Assembly: GCF_000718015.1 (NCBI RefSeq)
Contig: NZ_JODY01000010.1
Coordinates: 133,676-197,675 of the forward strand
Length of the DNA: 64,000 nt
Reading direction: 5' to 3'
Source: Streptomyces catenulae
GTDB taxonomy: Bacteria > Actinomycetota > Actinomycetes > Streptomycetales > Streptomycetaceae
The notes beneath the pieces were generated by a model. The model worked only from the letters and a program-made list of their open reading frames with translations, had not been told where the DNA came from and did no database searches. Positions 9,645 through 18,017 of the stretch are shown piece by piece. Position 1 is the stretch's first letter, and each line of letters opens with the position of its first letter. Both the position numbers and the translations under genes were made by a program.

Positions 9645-9709
9645 GAGTGGCGAAATCAAGCCTCATTGGCTTCTTTACGTGAGACCGCCGTCACAGTTTC
9701 CTGAAGTTG

Positions 9710-9738
9710 TTAAGTACGCATGAATCACCCACTAATAT
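9710..9738 (+). promoter_or_regulatory. Promoter of the hydrolase gene, probably leaderless
   Basis: A -10 box TAATAT at 9733-9738 lies six bases before the ATG, and a -35-like TTAAGT lies at 9710-9715 with a 17-bp spacer. Only a weak ribosome site is present. This fits a transcript that starts at or next to the start codon. Confidence 0.5.
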
Positions 9739-9744
9739 CGGGGC

Positions 9745-10536
9745 ATGATTCCCTACACGGCTCTCGCCGAAGCCCCCCTGAAGGTGGGCAAAGGTCCAGG
9801 ACTTCTCCTTGCACACGGCGCGGGAAGCGACATCCAGGACAGTTACGGACCGGTAATCGACCGGATAGCCGAGAGCAATACGGTCATCGGCCCCGACTAC
9901 CCCGGATCAGGAAATACACGATTGCCGGAGGAAGCGCTGACGCTCGACGGGCTCGCGGATTATCTGGTCGCAAGCGCGGTACGGGCCGGCGTCGACTCTT
10001 TCGCACTGTCCGGCTTTTCCATGGGCACGGCCATCGCGGTACGCGCCGCGACCCGGCACCCCGAGCGGGTCACCGCACTCATCCTCTCCTCGGGTTTCGC
10101 ATTCCCGAACCCCCGGCTTCGGCTCGTCATCGAAACCTGGCGTTCACTGGGAAAGCGCCCCGAGGAGGCGCGGATACTGGCGGCTTATCTGTCGCTCGTC
10201 GTGGGCGGCGCGGAATGGCTCGACGGACGCTCTCCGGACGAGGTCGAGGAACAGCTCGCCCTCTTCGCCGCCGGCATGCCGCCGGGGACCGATGAGCAGC
10301 TCGCCGTGTTCGACCACATCGACGTACGCGAAGATCTCGGCAGGATCGCCGTGCCCACGCTGGTCATCTCCCCCACGGGCGATCTGATCACCACGCCCGC
10401 GCACTCCCGTCAACTGGTGGACGGCATACCGGGCGCGGAACTCCTCACGCTGGACTGCGGACACGCCATTGCCACCGAACGGCCTGACGAATGGGCCGCC
10501 GCGATCACAGAATTCCTGGCCGGCGTGAACGCGTAG
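9745..10536 (+). CDS. Alpha/beta hydrolase
   Basis: A 263-residue alpha/beta-hydrolase-fold protein. Ser92 is in GFSMG, Asp213 lies in the loop after strand 7 (SPTGD), and His240 is in DCGHA, giving a complete triad. An HGAG oxyanion segment is at 24-27. There is no signal peptide, so it should be cytoplasmic. It diverges from the NRPS operon and shares its spacer. A role in releasing, deacylating or protecting against the NRPS product is plausible but unproven. An esterase of primary metabolism is the alternative. Confidence 0.85.
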   Translation: MIPYTALAEAPLKVGKGPGLLLAHGAGSDIQDSYGPVIDRIAESNTVIGPDYPGSGNTRLPEEALTLDGLADYLVASAVRAGVDSFALSGFSMGTAIAVRAATRHPERVTALILSSGFAFPNPRLRLVIETWRSLGKRPEEARILAAYLSLVVGGAEWLDGRSPDEVEEQLALFAAGMPPGTDEQLAVFDHIDVREDLGRIAVPTLVISPTGDLITTPAHSRQLVDGIPGAELLTLDCGHAIATERPDEWAAAITEFLAGVNA

Positions 10537-10546
10537 CGATCGGGAT

Positions 10547-10584
10547 TCCCGGGTGGCGGACGGGGGATGTGCCGCCACCCGGGA
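10547..10584. terminator. Bidirectional terminator
   Basis: A perfect 13-bp stem (10547-10559 with 10572-10584) and a 12-base loop lie between the converging hydrolase and MFS genes. Confidence 0.75.
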
Positions 10585-10618
10585 GTTCTTCGTCGGTCGG
10601 GCGCCCGGACCGACGAGG

Positions 10619-11824
10619 TCAGAGCCGACCGCTGGCGGGGGCGCGGCCCACCGCGGTGGCGACCAGAGCGGCGAGCGCGAAGCCGCCGCCCACCCACATC
10701 GCCGACGTGATACCGGAGGCGTCGGCCGCCTGACCGCCGAGCAGCGCGCCCAGCGCGATGGCTCCATTGAACACGCCGACGAACAGGGAGGAAGCGCCCT
10801 CGCGGGCGTCGGGCGACGAGGCCAGGATCCAGGTCTGCGTGCTCACGGAGACTCCGCCGTAGGTGAGCCCCCAGACAGCCATCAACGCACCGGCCACCCA
10901 CAGCGAGCCACCCACGAAGGGCAGCAGCAGGACCGTCACGGCCATGACAACTGTGATCACGAGAAGGGTCTTGCGCGGCGAACGGCCCGCGCCGGCACCC
11001 GAGATGAAGTTGCCCGCAACACCCGCGATGCCGTACACCAGCAGGAGCGTGCCGATCATCCCGGCACCGGCTCCGGAGACGTCCTCAAGGACGGGGCGGA
11101 CGTAGGTGTACGCGGCGAAGTGCCCCGTGACCAGGCACGCCACGACGATCAGGCCGGTACGTACCTGCGGGTTGCCGAACAGCTTCATCACCCCGCCCAG
11201 CTGAACGGACCCCTCGGCGGGCAGCTTCGGCAGCAGCACCGCCATAGCAAGGATGACCAGGAGTGCAAGACCGCCGACGGCCACGAACGCCGCGCGCCAC
11301 CCGGCCAGAGCGCCGATGTAGGCGCCCGCCGGAATACCGAGGACCGATGCCACCGCGATGCCACTGAAGACCAGACTGGTCGCCGGGCCGACCGACTTCG
11401 GCGGCACCAGACGCACCGCGATGCCCGCCGCGATCGCCCACACACCGCCCATGCCGATACCGACCAGCACGCGCGCGGCGATCATCACGCCGAAGTTCGG
11501 CGCCCACGCGGCGCCCAGATTGCCGATCAGCAAGACGGTCATCAGCGCGCACAGCACCACGCGCCGGTCGAACCTGCCCAGGGCGGAGGTCAGCAGGGGC
11601 GAGGAGACCGCCGCGACCAGCCCCGTAATCGTCAGCGTGAGCCCGGCCACGCCTTCGGAGACCTTGAGGGCGCCCCCCATCGGAGTCAGCAGCCCGACGG
11701 GCAGCATCTCCGAGGTGACCACCGTGAAAGTACCGATGGCCACGGCCACCACACCCGGCCATCCGCGCGACGCAGAGCTCTCCTTCGCTGCGGATCTGTC
11801 TTCGAATTCTTCAACTTGCACCAT
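10619..11824 (-). CDS. MFS transporter, DHA1 drug-efflux type
   Basis: A 401-residue hydrophobic protein with about 12 membrane segments and short charged loops, of the AraJ/YdhP-like DHA1 branch. GRFDRR in the loop after segment 2 matches the MFS motif A region, and GGVWAIAAG is in segment 4-5. It probably exports small molecules by proton antiport. The adjacent LysR gene is divergent, 119 bp away, the usual layout for a regulator and its exporter. The NRPS cluster is close enough that it may export that product; this is inference. Confidence 0.88.
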   Translation of the reverse strand: MVQVEEFEDRSAAKESSASRGWPGVVAVAIGTFTVVTSEMLPVGLLTPMGGALKVSEGVAGLTLTITGLVAAVSSPLLTSALGRFDRRVVLCALMTVLLIGNLGAAWAPNFGVMIAARVLVGIGMGGVWAIAAGIAVRLVPPKSVGPATSLVFSGIAVASVLGIPAGAYIGALAGWRAAFVAVGGLALLVILAMAVLLPKLPAEGSVQLGGVMKLFGNPQVRTGLIVVACLVTGHFAAYTYVRPVLEDVSGAGAGMIGTLLLVYGIAGVAGNFISGAGAGRSPRKTLLVITVVMAVTVLLLPFVGGSLWVAGALMAVWGLTYGGVSVSTQTWILASSPDAREGASSLFVGVFNGAIALGALLGGQAADASGITSAMWVGGGFALAALVATAVGRAPASGRL

Positions 11825-11943
11825 GCATTCATGGAATCCAAGGGTTCGTCGGGGAACAACGGCGATTTCCTCATCACTCCATGAGCGGGGCTCATGGACG
11901 GGTAAAGTGCCTGGTCACGAACAGGAAGAACACAGGGGGACAC

Positions 11944-12855
11944 GTGGGAAGTCCGGAGATCCGCGAAGTGGAAGCGTTCCTTGCACTGGCCGAAGAGTTA
12001 CATTTCAGGCGAGCCGGGGAGCGTCTGCACATATCGCAGAGCCGTATCAGCCAACTCCTGCGCACCATGGAGAGCAGGGTCGGCGCCCGCCTCGTCGAGC
12101 GCACCAGCCGCCGCGTCCGTCTGACGCCGCTGGGCGAGATGCTGTTCGCGGACCTCCGCCCGGCCTACAACTCCCTGCAGACCGCCCTCGATACGGCCCG
12201 CACCACGGCACGGGGCGTCGGCGGCCTGCTCCGCATCGGCTTCCAGGGCACGGTCAACGACCATGTCATGAAAGCCATCGCGCTCTTCCAGAACCGTCAT
12301 CCGGAGTGCACCACCGAGATCGTGGAGATACCTTTCTCCGACCCCTTCGGGCCGCTCCAGCGCCATGAGGTCGACACGGCAGTCGTGCTGTTGCCCGTGG
12401 AGGAGGACGATCTCGTCCTCGGCCAGGTCTTCTCCAAGCAGCCACAGGCCCTCGCCGTCTCCGTCCATCACCGCTTCGCGTCCCACGCGAGCCTGACAGC
12501 CGAGGACCTTGCCGAGTGCCCCTTGATCAGCGTCCGTGGCGCGGCCCCCGAATACTGGCGCCGAGCTCAGGCCCCCAGCCTCACGCCAGGCGACCGCGTG
12601 ATCCCGGCCGGACCCCTCGTAAGCACCTTGCAGGAGGGTCTGGCCCTGGTGGCGGCCGACCGCGGCGCCATGCTCCTGTGCCATCCCACGGCCGAGTACT
12701 ACGGTCGCCGGGACATCATCTTCGTGCCCCTCACCGGTCTTGAGGATTCCTTCCTCGGCCTGGTCTGGCGCCGCAGCCACGAAACCGCCCGCGTCCGCGC
12801 CTTCTCCCAGGCCCTCGCCGCGGCGGGGGCCACCATCGACGGGCCGCCGCACTGA
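11944..12855 (+). CDS. LysR-family transcriptional regulator
   Basis: 303 residues from GTG 11944, preceded by AGGGGGA. The N-terminal winged helix (EVEAFLALAEELHFRRAGERL, then SQSRISQLLRTME) is classical LTTR, followed by a two-lobed effector domain. An upstream in-frame ATG at 11881 lacks this support. Codon 19 is TTA (11998-12000), so translation may need the bldA tRNA. It diverges from the MFS gene, its likely target, and may also act on the NRPS operon, whose own spacer contains a dyad. Confidence 0.88.
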   Translation: MGSPEIREVEAFLALAEELHFRRAGERLHISQSRISQLLRTMESRVGARLVERTSRRVRLTPLGEMLFADLRPAYNSLQTALDTARTTARGVGGLLRIGFQGTVNDHVMKAIALFQNRHPECTTEIVEIPFSDPFGPLQRHEVDTAVVLLPVEEDDLVLGQVFSKQPQALAVSVHHRFASHASLTAEDLAECPLISVRGAAPEYWRRAQAPSLTPGDRVIPAGPLVSTLQEGLALVAADRGAMLLCHPTAEYYGRRDIIFVPLTGLEDSFLGLVWRRSHETARVRAFSQALAAAGATIDGPPH

Positions 12856-12922
12856 TCGTTTCAGAAGGAATCCCGGTCTGACGTGTCGGCTGCCAGGGCG
12901 CTCAGTGGTGCGACGGAGCCGC

Positions 12923-13409
12923 TGCCATGGCCACTCTGTCCGCTCGGGTGGTGGAGAACTCGCTCCCGAAGAGCTGGCGCTCCAAGCCCGCGCTGCCGGA
13001 CTCGACTTCACCGCGACGACGGAGTACAGAACCGCTGCGGAAACCGGTGCATGGAAGCATCCGGTTGCCGGTGACTTCTTGATCGTTCTCGGTGGGGAGG
13101 TGGCCATAGAGGTCAGGCGCCGGCCCGCACTTGGCTCAATCCAGGCTACGTTGTCGACTGGAACCACCGCGTCAGTGACGGGCTGACCGGTCAGCGCCTG
13201 GACCGGGCCCCATCGGGTGGGGCCTGTGCGCGGCCACGGTCCCGCATACGCCCTGCCCATCGGTCGGCTTCGGGTTCCCCTTCCGTGGCTTCGATATGGT
13301 GGAGGTGTGGAACGGACTGCGGGCTTCGGGCCAGCCCTGGAATGCCGACAACGAGTCCGCTCCGACTGAGAGGGCCAAGCGTCGCAATCAACATCAAGCG
13401 GGCTCGTAG
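12923..13409 (+). pseudogene. Remnant of a CehA/McbA-type PHP-domain metallohydrolase
   Basis: Two fragments in different frames together resemble one PHP phosphoesterase. From 12923 the reading C-H-G-H-S-V-R-S-G-G-G, then LAPEELALQARAAGLDF, corresponds to the HxHTxxSDG metal motif and following helix. It stops at 13184. In another frame, about 13220-13409, VPHTPCP then FGFPFRGFDMVEVWNG and PWNADNES correspond to the later metal-His and the conserved VEVWNG segment, ending at TAG 13407. At least one frameshift, an early stop, missing C-terminal parts and replaced metal ligands (SDG to SGG) indicate a decayed gene. Confidence 0.6.
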
Positions 13410-13922
13410 CGGGTCGCGAGGACATCGGCCAACTTTTCCCGAGGCCATACGGCGTCCGTACCTGAGAATCGAGGGACCGGCATCCCGGCCGAAAGACCGC
13501 ATTTCCCGGATCGCCCCCGAGGGGAATCCCGGGAGTTTCCCGGCAGCCCCCGTCCCACCCTTGAGCAGCCCGCCGGGGCGGCCGCGCGCTCACGGAGACC
13601 TCCAGGGCCGAGCCCCTCGCGTACCCGGGTACCGAACGCCTCCCCGTGGCGGATCCGAGGCCGGGCGTCGGGAGCGGCTGTCGGCGCGCTTCCCGGGCGA
13701 GCGGCTGATCATCCCGGCAGGGCGTCGGCGTGCCGATCGAGGACGATCCGGTGCTCACGACCGAAGGCACGCACCTCACGTACCCGGCCCTGCCCCGGGG
13801 TTCGGGCGCGAGAGGGGAGTGGAGCGGCGCGCCGGAGGAGGTGAGGGAGGGGTTCCACGCGCTGCCCGGAAGAGGGGTGCCGTTCTCTTGGCAGGGGTGG
13901 TGCCATGTGAAATATTACTGAG
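13410..13922. other. Non-coding stretch, nothing recognised
   Basis: About 500 bases between the PHP remnant and the hydroxyproline operon. Open frames exist but none has a ribosome site or a recognisable product. The promoter for the operon should lie near the 3' end, but I cannot assign boxes. Confidence 0.4.
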
Positions 13923-15125
13923 GTGGCCACGAGATTCTCGTCGCACTTTCCCCGCGCCTCCGGCAGTCCGGACGTGATCGTCGTCGGAGCCGGAGTGGTC
14001 GGCGCGGCCTGCGCCCACTACGCCGCCCGTGCGGGCCTCTCCGTCACCGTCCTGGACCGCGGTCCCGTCGCGGGCGGCACCACCGGAGCCGGTGAGGGAA
14101 ACCTCCTGGTCTCCGACAAGGAACCGGGCCCCGAACTCGAACTCGCCCTGCACTCCTCGCGGTTGTGGCGCAAGCTGGCCGAGGAGCTGCCCGCGGCGAT
14201 CGAGTACGAGACCAAGGGCGGCGTCGTGGTCGCCGACGACGCGACCCGTCTCGCGGCGCTGCGCAGCCTCGCCGCGGCGCAGAGCGACGCGGGGGTCGAC
14301 GCCCGGGAGGTCTCCGGCGGGCAACTGCGGGAGCTGGAGCCGCACTTGGCCGACGGGATGCCCGGCGGGGTCCACTATCCCGAGGACGCGCAGGTCCACC
14401 CGGCCCTGGCCGCCGCCCATCTGCTGCGCGCCTCGGGCGCCGAGGTGCGCTGCGGGGAGGAGGTCACGGCCGTCCTCACCGCCGCCGACGGGGCGGTACG
14501 CGGCGTGGCCACCGCGTCCGGCGCCCGGCTGCTCGCGCCGTACGTGGTGAACGCGGCGGGGACGTGGAGCGGGGAGATCGCCCGGATGGCCGGGGTGCGG
14601 CTGCCCGTCCTCCCCCGGCGCGGCTTCGTCCTGGTCACCGAGCCGCTGCCGCGCGTCGTCCGCCACAAGGTGTACGCCGCCGACTACGTCGCCGACGTCG
14701 CCAGCGGTTCCGCGGCGCTCCAGACCTCCGCCGTGGTCGAAGGCACCGCGGCGGGGCCGGTGTTGATCGGCGCGAGCCGGGAGCGGGTCGGCTTCGACCG
14801 CACCCTCTCCGTGGAGGTGCTGCGCCGCCTCGCCGAGCGGGCGACCGCCCTGTTCCCGGTGCTCGGCGGGGTGCGGGTGATCCGCGCCTACGCGGGCTTC
14901 CGCCCCTATCTGCCCGACCATCTGCCGGCCATCGGGCCCGATCCCCGGGTGCCGGGCCTGGTGCACGCGTGCGGCCACGAGGGGGCGGGCATCGGGCTGG
15001 CGCCCGCCACCGGTGTGCTGACGGCCGCCGCGCTCACGGGTTCGGCGCCGCCCCTGGACCCGCGGCCCTTCCGGCCCGACCGCTTCCCCGACCCCTGCGC
15101 AGCGCCCGACCGACGCCCCCGTTGA
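13923..15125 (+). CDS. FAD oxidoreductase, D-hydroxyproline dehydrogenase beta-type subunit
   Basis: A 400-residue DAO/glycine-oxidase-fold protein. VIVVGAGVVGAACA near residues 18-31 binds FAD, and GHEGAGIGLAPATG near the C terminus is the second flavin contact. It resembles HcnC/LhpB, which oxidises the substrate amine. It is followed by a small 2Fe-2S protein and a BFD-type FAD subunit, the partners of the heteromeric cis-4-hydroxy-D-proline dehydrogenase. The start GTG 13923 has only GAGG immediately before it, so the first residues are uncertain; GTG 13974 is an alternative. Confidence 0.85.
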   Translation: MATRFSSHFPRASGSPDVIVVGAGVVGAACAHYAARAGLSVTVLDRGPVAGGTTGAGEGNLLVSDKEPGPELELALHSSRLWRKLAEELPAAIEYETKGGVVVADDATRLAALRSLAAAQSDAGVDAREVSGGQLRELEPHLADGMPGGVHYPEDAQVHPALAAAHLLRASGAEVRCGEEVTAVLTAADGAVRGVATASGARLLAPYVVNAAGTWSGEIARMAGVRLPVLPRRGFVLVTEPLPRVVRHKVYAADYVADVASGSAALQTSAVVEGTAAGPVLIGASRERVGFDRTLSVEVLRRLAERATALFPVLGGVRVIRAYAGFRPYLPDHLPAIGPDPRVPGLVHACGHEGAGIGLAPATGVLTAAALTGSAPPLDPRPFRPDRFPDPCAAPDRRPR

Positions 15126-15153
15126 CCCGCACTCCCGTGGAAAGGCGGACCGT

Positions 15154-15501
15154 ATGAAGCCGCGTCGCACGACGAGCCCCGCGCGCCCCCGTCCGACACC
15201 CCGTGACGTGGTGGGCGCCGACCCCGGTCCCGCCTTCGAGATCACCTTCGACGGCCGGTCCGTCGCCGCGCTGCCCGGTCAGTCCGTCGCCGCCGCGCTG
15301 TGGGCCGCGGGCATCCTGGCCTGGCGCACCACCCGCGGCGGCGGGCGGCCCCGCGGCGCCTTCTGCGGTATCGGCCAGTGCCACGACTGCCTCGCCACCG
15401 TCAACGGCATCCCGAACCGCCGCGCCTGCCTGCTCCCGGCCCGCCCCGGGGACGCCGTCACCACCCAGGAGGGTGCGGGCCGTGCCGACCTCGCCGTCTG
15501 A
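15154..15501 (+). CDS. (2Fe-2S)-binding subunit, HcnA-like
   Basis: 115 residues with a plant-ferredoxin-like fold. The cysteine pattern CGIGQCHDC followed by a fourth Cys in RRAC supplies the four cluster ligands. In heteromeric hydroxyproline or amino-acid dehydrogenases this small protein passes electrons from the flavin subunits. Its end overlaps the next gene by 20 bases, so the two are translated together. Confidence 0.85.
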   Translation: MKPRRTTSPARPRPTPRDVVGADPGPAFEITFDGRSVAALPGQSVAAALWAAGILAWRTTRGGGRPRGAFCGIGQCHDCLATVNGIPNRRACLLPARPGDAVTTQEGAGRADLAV

Positions 15502-16996
15502 CCCGCACCGCGACGCCTCCGGTGAGCACGCCGTACGGTCCGGCGCGGGCGTCTTCGACCTCGTGGTGATCGGCGCGGGGCCCGCGGGGCTCGCCGGAGC
15601 CGTCGCCGCGGGCGAACTCGGGCTGCGTACCGCCCTGGTGGACGCGGCGGAGCTGACCGGCGGGCAGTTCTACCGCGGCCCCTCCCCCGCGCTCGGCGCC
15701 CGCCGACCCGAGGCGCTGCACCACGCCTGGTCCGCCTACGCCGACCTGCGCGAACGCCTCCGCCACTGCCCCGCCGTCAGCCACCTCCCCGGGCACCACG
15801 TCTGGAGCGTGGTGCGCGATCCGGGGCACGCCGACCGGTGGACGGTCCACGCCCTCACCGGACCCGACGGCACCGACCGGGCCCCGGTGCGGTTGGCGGC
15901 CCGCGGGCTGCTCATCGCGGCGGGAGCCGTCGAACGCCACCTGCCCTTCCCCGGCTGGACGTTGCCCGGTGTGGTCGGTGCCGGGGGCGCGCAGGCGATG
16001 CTCAAGTCGGGGCTGGTGCTGCCCGGGCGGCGGATCGTCGTGGCGGGCAGCGGTCCGCTGCTGCTCGCCGCCGCGACCTCGCTCACCGCCGCGGGCGCCG
16101 ACGTCCCGGCGCTCGTCGAGGCCACCGGATACCTCGGCTACGCCCGCCACCCCGGCGCCCTCGCCGCCAACCCGGGCAAGGCCGCCGAGGCCGTCACCCA
16201 CGGCGGCGCCCTGCTGCGGCACCGGGTCCCGCTGTACGCCCGCAGCGCGGTCACCGCGGCGCACGGCAGGCAGCGCGTCGAGGCCGTCACGGTCGCCCGG
16301 CTGGACCGGCGGTGGCGGCCCGTTCCGGGCACCGCCCGCCGGATCGCCTGCGACGCGGTGGCCGTCGGTCACGGTCTGATCCCGCAGTTGGACCTCGTCA
16401 CCACGCTCGGCTGCGCCGTACGCCCGACCGCCGACGGCACCCACGCCGTGGCCACCGACCGCTCGCTGGCCACCTCGGTCCCCACCGTCTGGGCGGCCGG
16501 TGAGACCCGCGGGATCGGCGGCGCGGCGGTGGCCCTGGCCGAGGGCGAACTCGCCGGGCTCGCGGCCGGGGCCCGGCTCCGCGGCGCGGCGGTCCCGCCC
16601 GCGCGCACCGCCCGGCTGCGCCGCCGGATCGCCCGGCTGCGGTCCTTCGCCGACGCGATGGCCGCGGTGCACGCCCCGGGCCCCGGCTGGCCGGAGTGGC
16701 TCACCGACGACACCGAGGTGTGCCGGTGTGAGGAGGTCACCGCGGACCGCGTCCGTGAGGCCGCCGCGGACCTCGGCGCCCGCGACACCCGTACGGTCAA
16801 GCTCCTCACCCGGGCCGGGATGGGCTGGTGTCAGGGCCGGATCTGCGCCACCGCCGTCGCCTGCCTGGCCACCCGCTACGGCGCGTCCGACGCGGGACCG
16901 GCCCCCGACCGCCGCCCGCTCGCCGCCCCCGTCCCGCTCGCCGCGCTGGCGGAACTCCCCGCGGAGAGCGGCCCCAAGACCGCCGAGCCGACATGA
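15482..16996 (+). CDS. FAD/BFD-type oxidoreductase subunit, HcnB-like
   Basis: 504 residues from GTG 15482, chosen because AGGAGGG lies eight bases upstream inside the previous gene. LVVIGAGPAGLAGA near residue 25 starts a two-dinucleotide-domain pyridine-disulphide-type fold. The C terminus carries a BFD-like 2Fe-2S domain with CRCEEV and then GMGWCQGRIC. This is the alpha subunit layout of HcnB, LhpF-type and opine dehydrogenases. In this operon it should act with the 2Fe-2S and DAO-type subunits on cis-4-hydroxy-D-proline, passing electrons to the respiratory chain. Confidence 0.87.
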   Translation: MPTSPSDPHRDASGEHAVRSGAGVFDLVVIGAGPAGLAGAVAAGELGLRTALVDAAELTGGQFYRGPSPALGARRPEALHHAWSAYADLRERLRHCPAVSHLPGHHVWSVVRDPGHADRWTVHALTGPDGTDRAPVRLAARGLLIAAGAVERHLPFPGWTLPGVVGAGGAQAMLKSGLVLPGRRIVVAGSGPLLLAAATSLTAAGADVPALVEATGYLGYARHPGALAANPGKAAEAVTHGGALLRHRVPLYARSAVTAAHGRQRVEAVTVARLDRRWRPVPGTARRIACDAVAVGHGLIPQLDLVTTLGCAVRPTADGTHAVATDRSLATSVPTVWAAGETRGIGGAAVALAEGELAGLAAGARLRGAAVPPARTARLRRRIARLRSFADAMAAVHAPGPGWPEWLTDDTEVCRCEEVTADRVREAAADLGARDTRTVKLLTRAGMGWCQGRICATAVACLATRYGASDAGPAPDRRPLAAPVPLAALAELPAESGPKTAEPT

Positions 16997-17069
16997 CGTC
17001 CGGGCCCGCGGCTCCCGGACCGACCGCCGCCCGCCCCGCCCCGCGCACCCGCCTTCCGTAGGAGCCCCC

Positions 17070-17981
17070 ATGGACACCCGTATCTCCTGGAGCGCCGCCC
17101 GTCCCTGGCGCGGCATCATGGTCGCCACCGCGCTCCCGCTGCGCGACGACCTCTCCGTCGACCACGACGCCTACGCCGACCATGTGCGCTTCCTCCTCGA
17201 CCACGGCTGTGACGGCGTCGTCCCCAACGGGTCGCTCGGCGAGTACCAGACGCTGACGGACGAGGAGCGCGCCCAGGTGGTGGCGACGGCTGTCGCGGCG
17301 GCGGGCGACGGCGCCCGGGTCATGCCCGGTGTCGCCGCGTACGGTGCCGCCGAGTCGCGCCGCTGGGCCGAGCAGGCGGCGGAAGCGGGCTGCGGGAGCG
17401 TCCTGCTGCTGCCGCCGAACGCCTACCGTGCCGAACCCGCCGCCGTCCACGGCCACTACGCCGAGGTGGCCGCGGTGGGCCTGCCGGTGGTCGCGTACAA
17501 CAACCCGATCGACACCAAGGTCGACCTCGTCCCCCCGCTCCTCGCCGAGCTGCACGCGGCCGGGCACATCGTGGCCGTCAAGGAGTTCAGCGGCGACGTC
17601 CGCCGGGCCTACGAACTCGCCGAGCTCGCCCCGGACCTCGACCTGCTCATCGGCGCCGACGACGTCCTGCTCGAACTGGCCCTGGCGGGCGCGGTCGGCT
17701 GGATCGCGGGGTACCCGAACGCCTTCCCGGTCTCCTGCGCGGAGCTGTTCCGCGCCGCGACGGCGGGCGACCTCGACCGGGCCCTGCCGCTGTACAAGTC
17801 CCTGCACGCGCTGCTGCGCTGGGACTCCAAACCCGAGTTCGTGCAGGCCATCAAGGTCTCCATGGACCTCGCGGGCCGTCGCGGCGGCCCGGCCCGCCCG
17901 CCGCGGCTGCCGCTGACGGAACCGGCCGACCGGGCGGTACGGTCCGCCACCGCACGGGCTCTCGCCGACGGACACCGCTGA
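17070..17981 (+). CDS. DHDPS-family lyase, probable pyrroline-4-hydroxy-2-carboxylate deaminase
   Basis: A 303-residue TIM-barrel protein of the dihydrodipicolinate synthase/N-acetylneuraminate lyase family. The Schiff-base Lys is in IVAVKEFSGD, the catalytic Tyr is in VVAYNNP, and the substrate carboxylate loop reads NGSLGEYQTLT. Next to a hydroxyproline epimerase and dehydrogenase, a family member like this is the deaminase that turns pyrroline-4-hydroxy-2-carboxylate into 2-oxoglutarate semialdehyde. ATG 17070 has GGAG five bases upstream. True DapA is less likely in this context. Confidence 0.85.
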   Translation: MDTRISWSAARPWRGIMVATALPLRDDLSVDHDAYADHVRFLLDHGCDGVVPNGSLGEYQTLTDEERAQVVATAVAAAGDGARVMPGVAAYGAAESRRWAEQAAEAGCGSVLLLPPNAYRAEPAAVHGHYAEVAAVGLPVVAYNNPIDTKVDLVPPLLAELHAAGHIVAVKEFSGDVRRAYELAELAPDLDLLIGADDVLLELALAGAVGWIAGYPNAFPVSCAELFRAATAGDLDRALPLYKSLHALLRWDSKPEFVQAIKVSMDLAGRRGGPARPPRLPLTEPADRAVRSATARALADGHR

Positions 17982-18017
17982 ACGCCACCGCCACCGGCCG
18001 TAACGGAGGGACCCACG

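Noticed and set aside
11998..13779. 593-residue minus-strand frame
   Set aside because: It is opposite the LysR gene and PHP remnant and has no recognisable domain.
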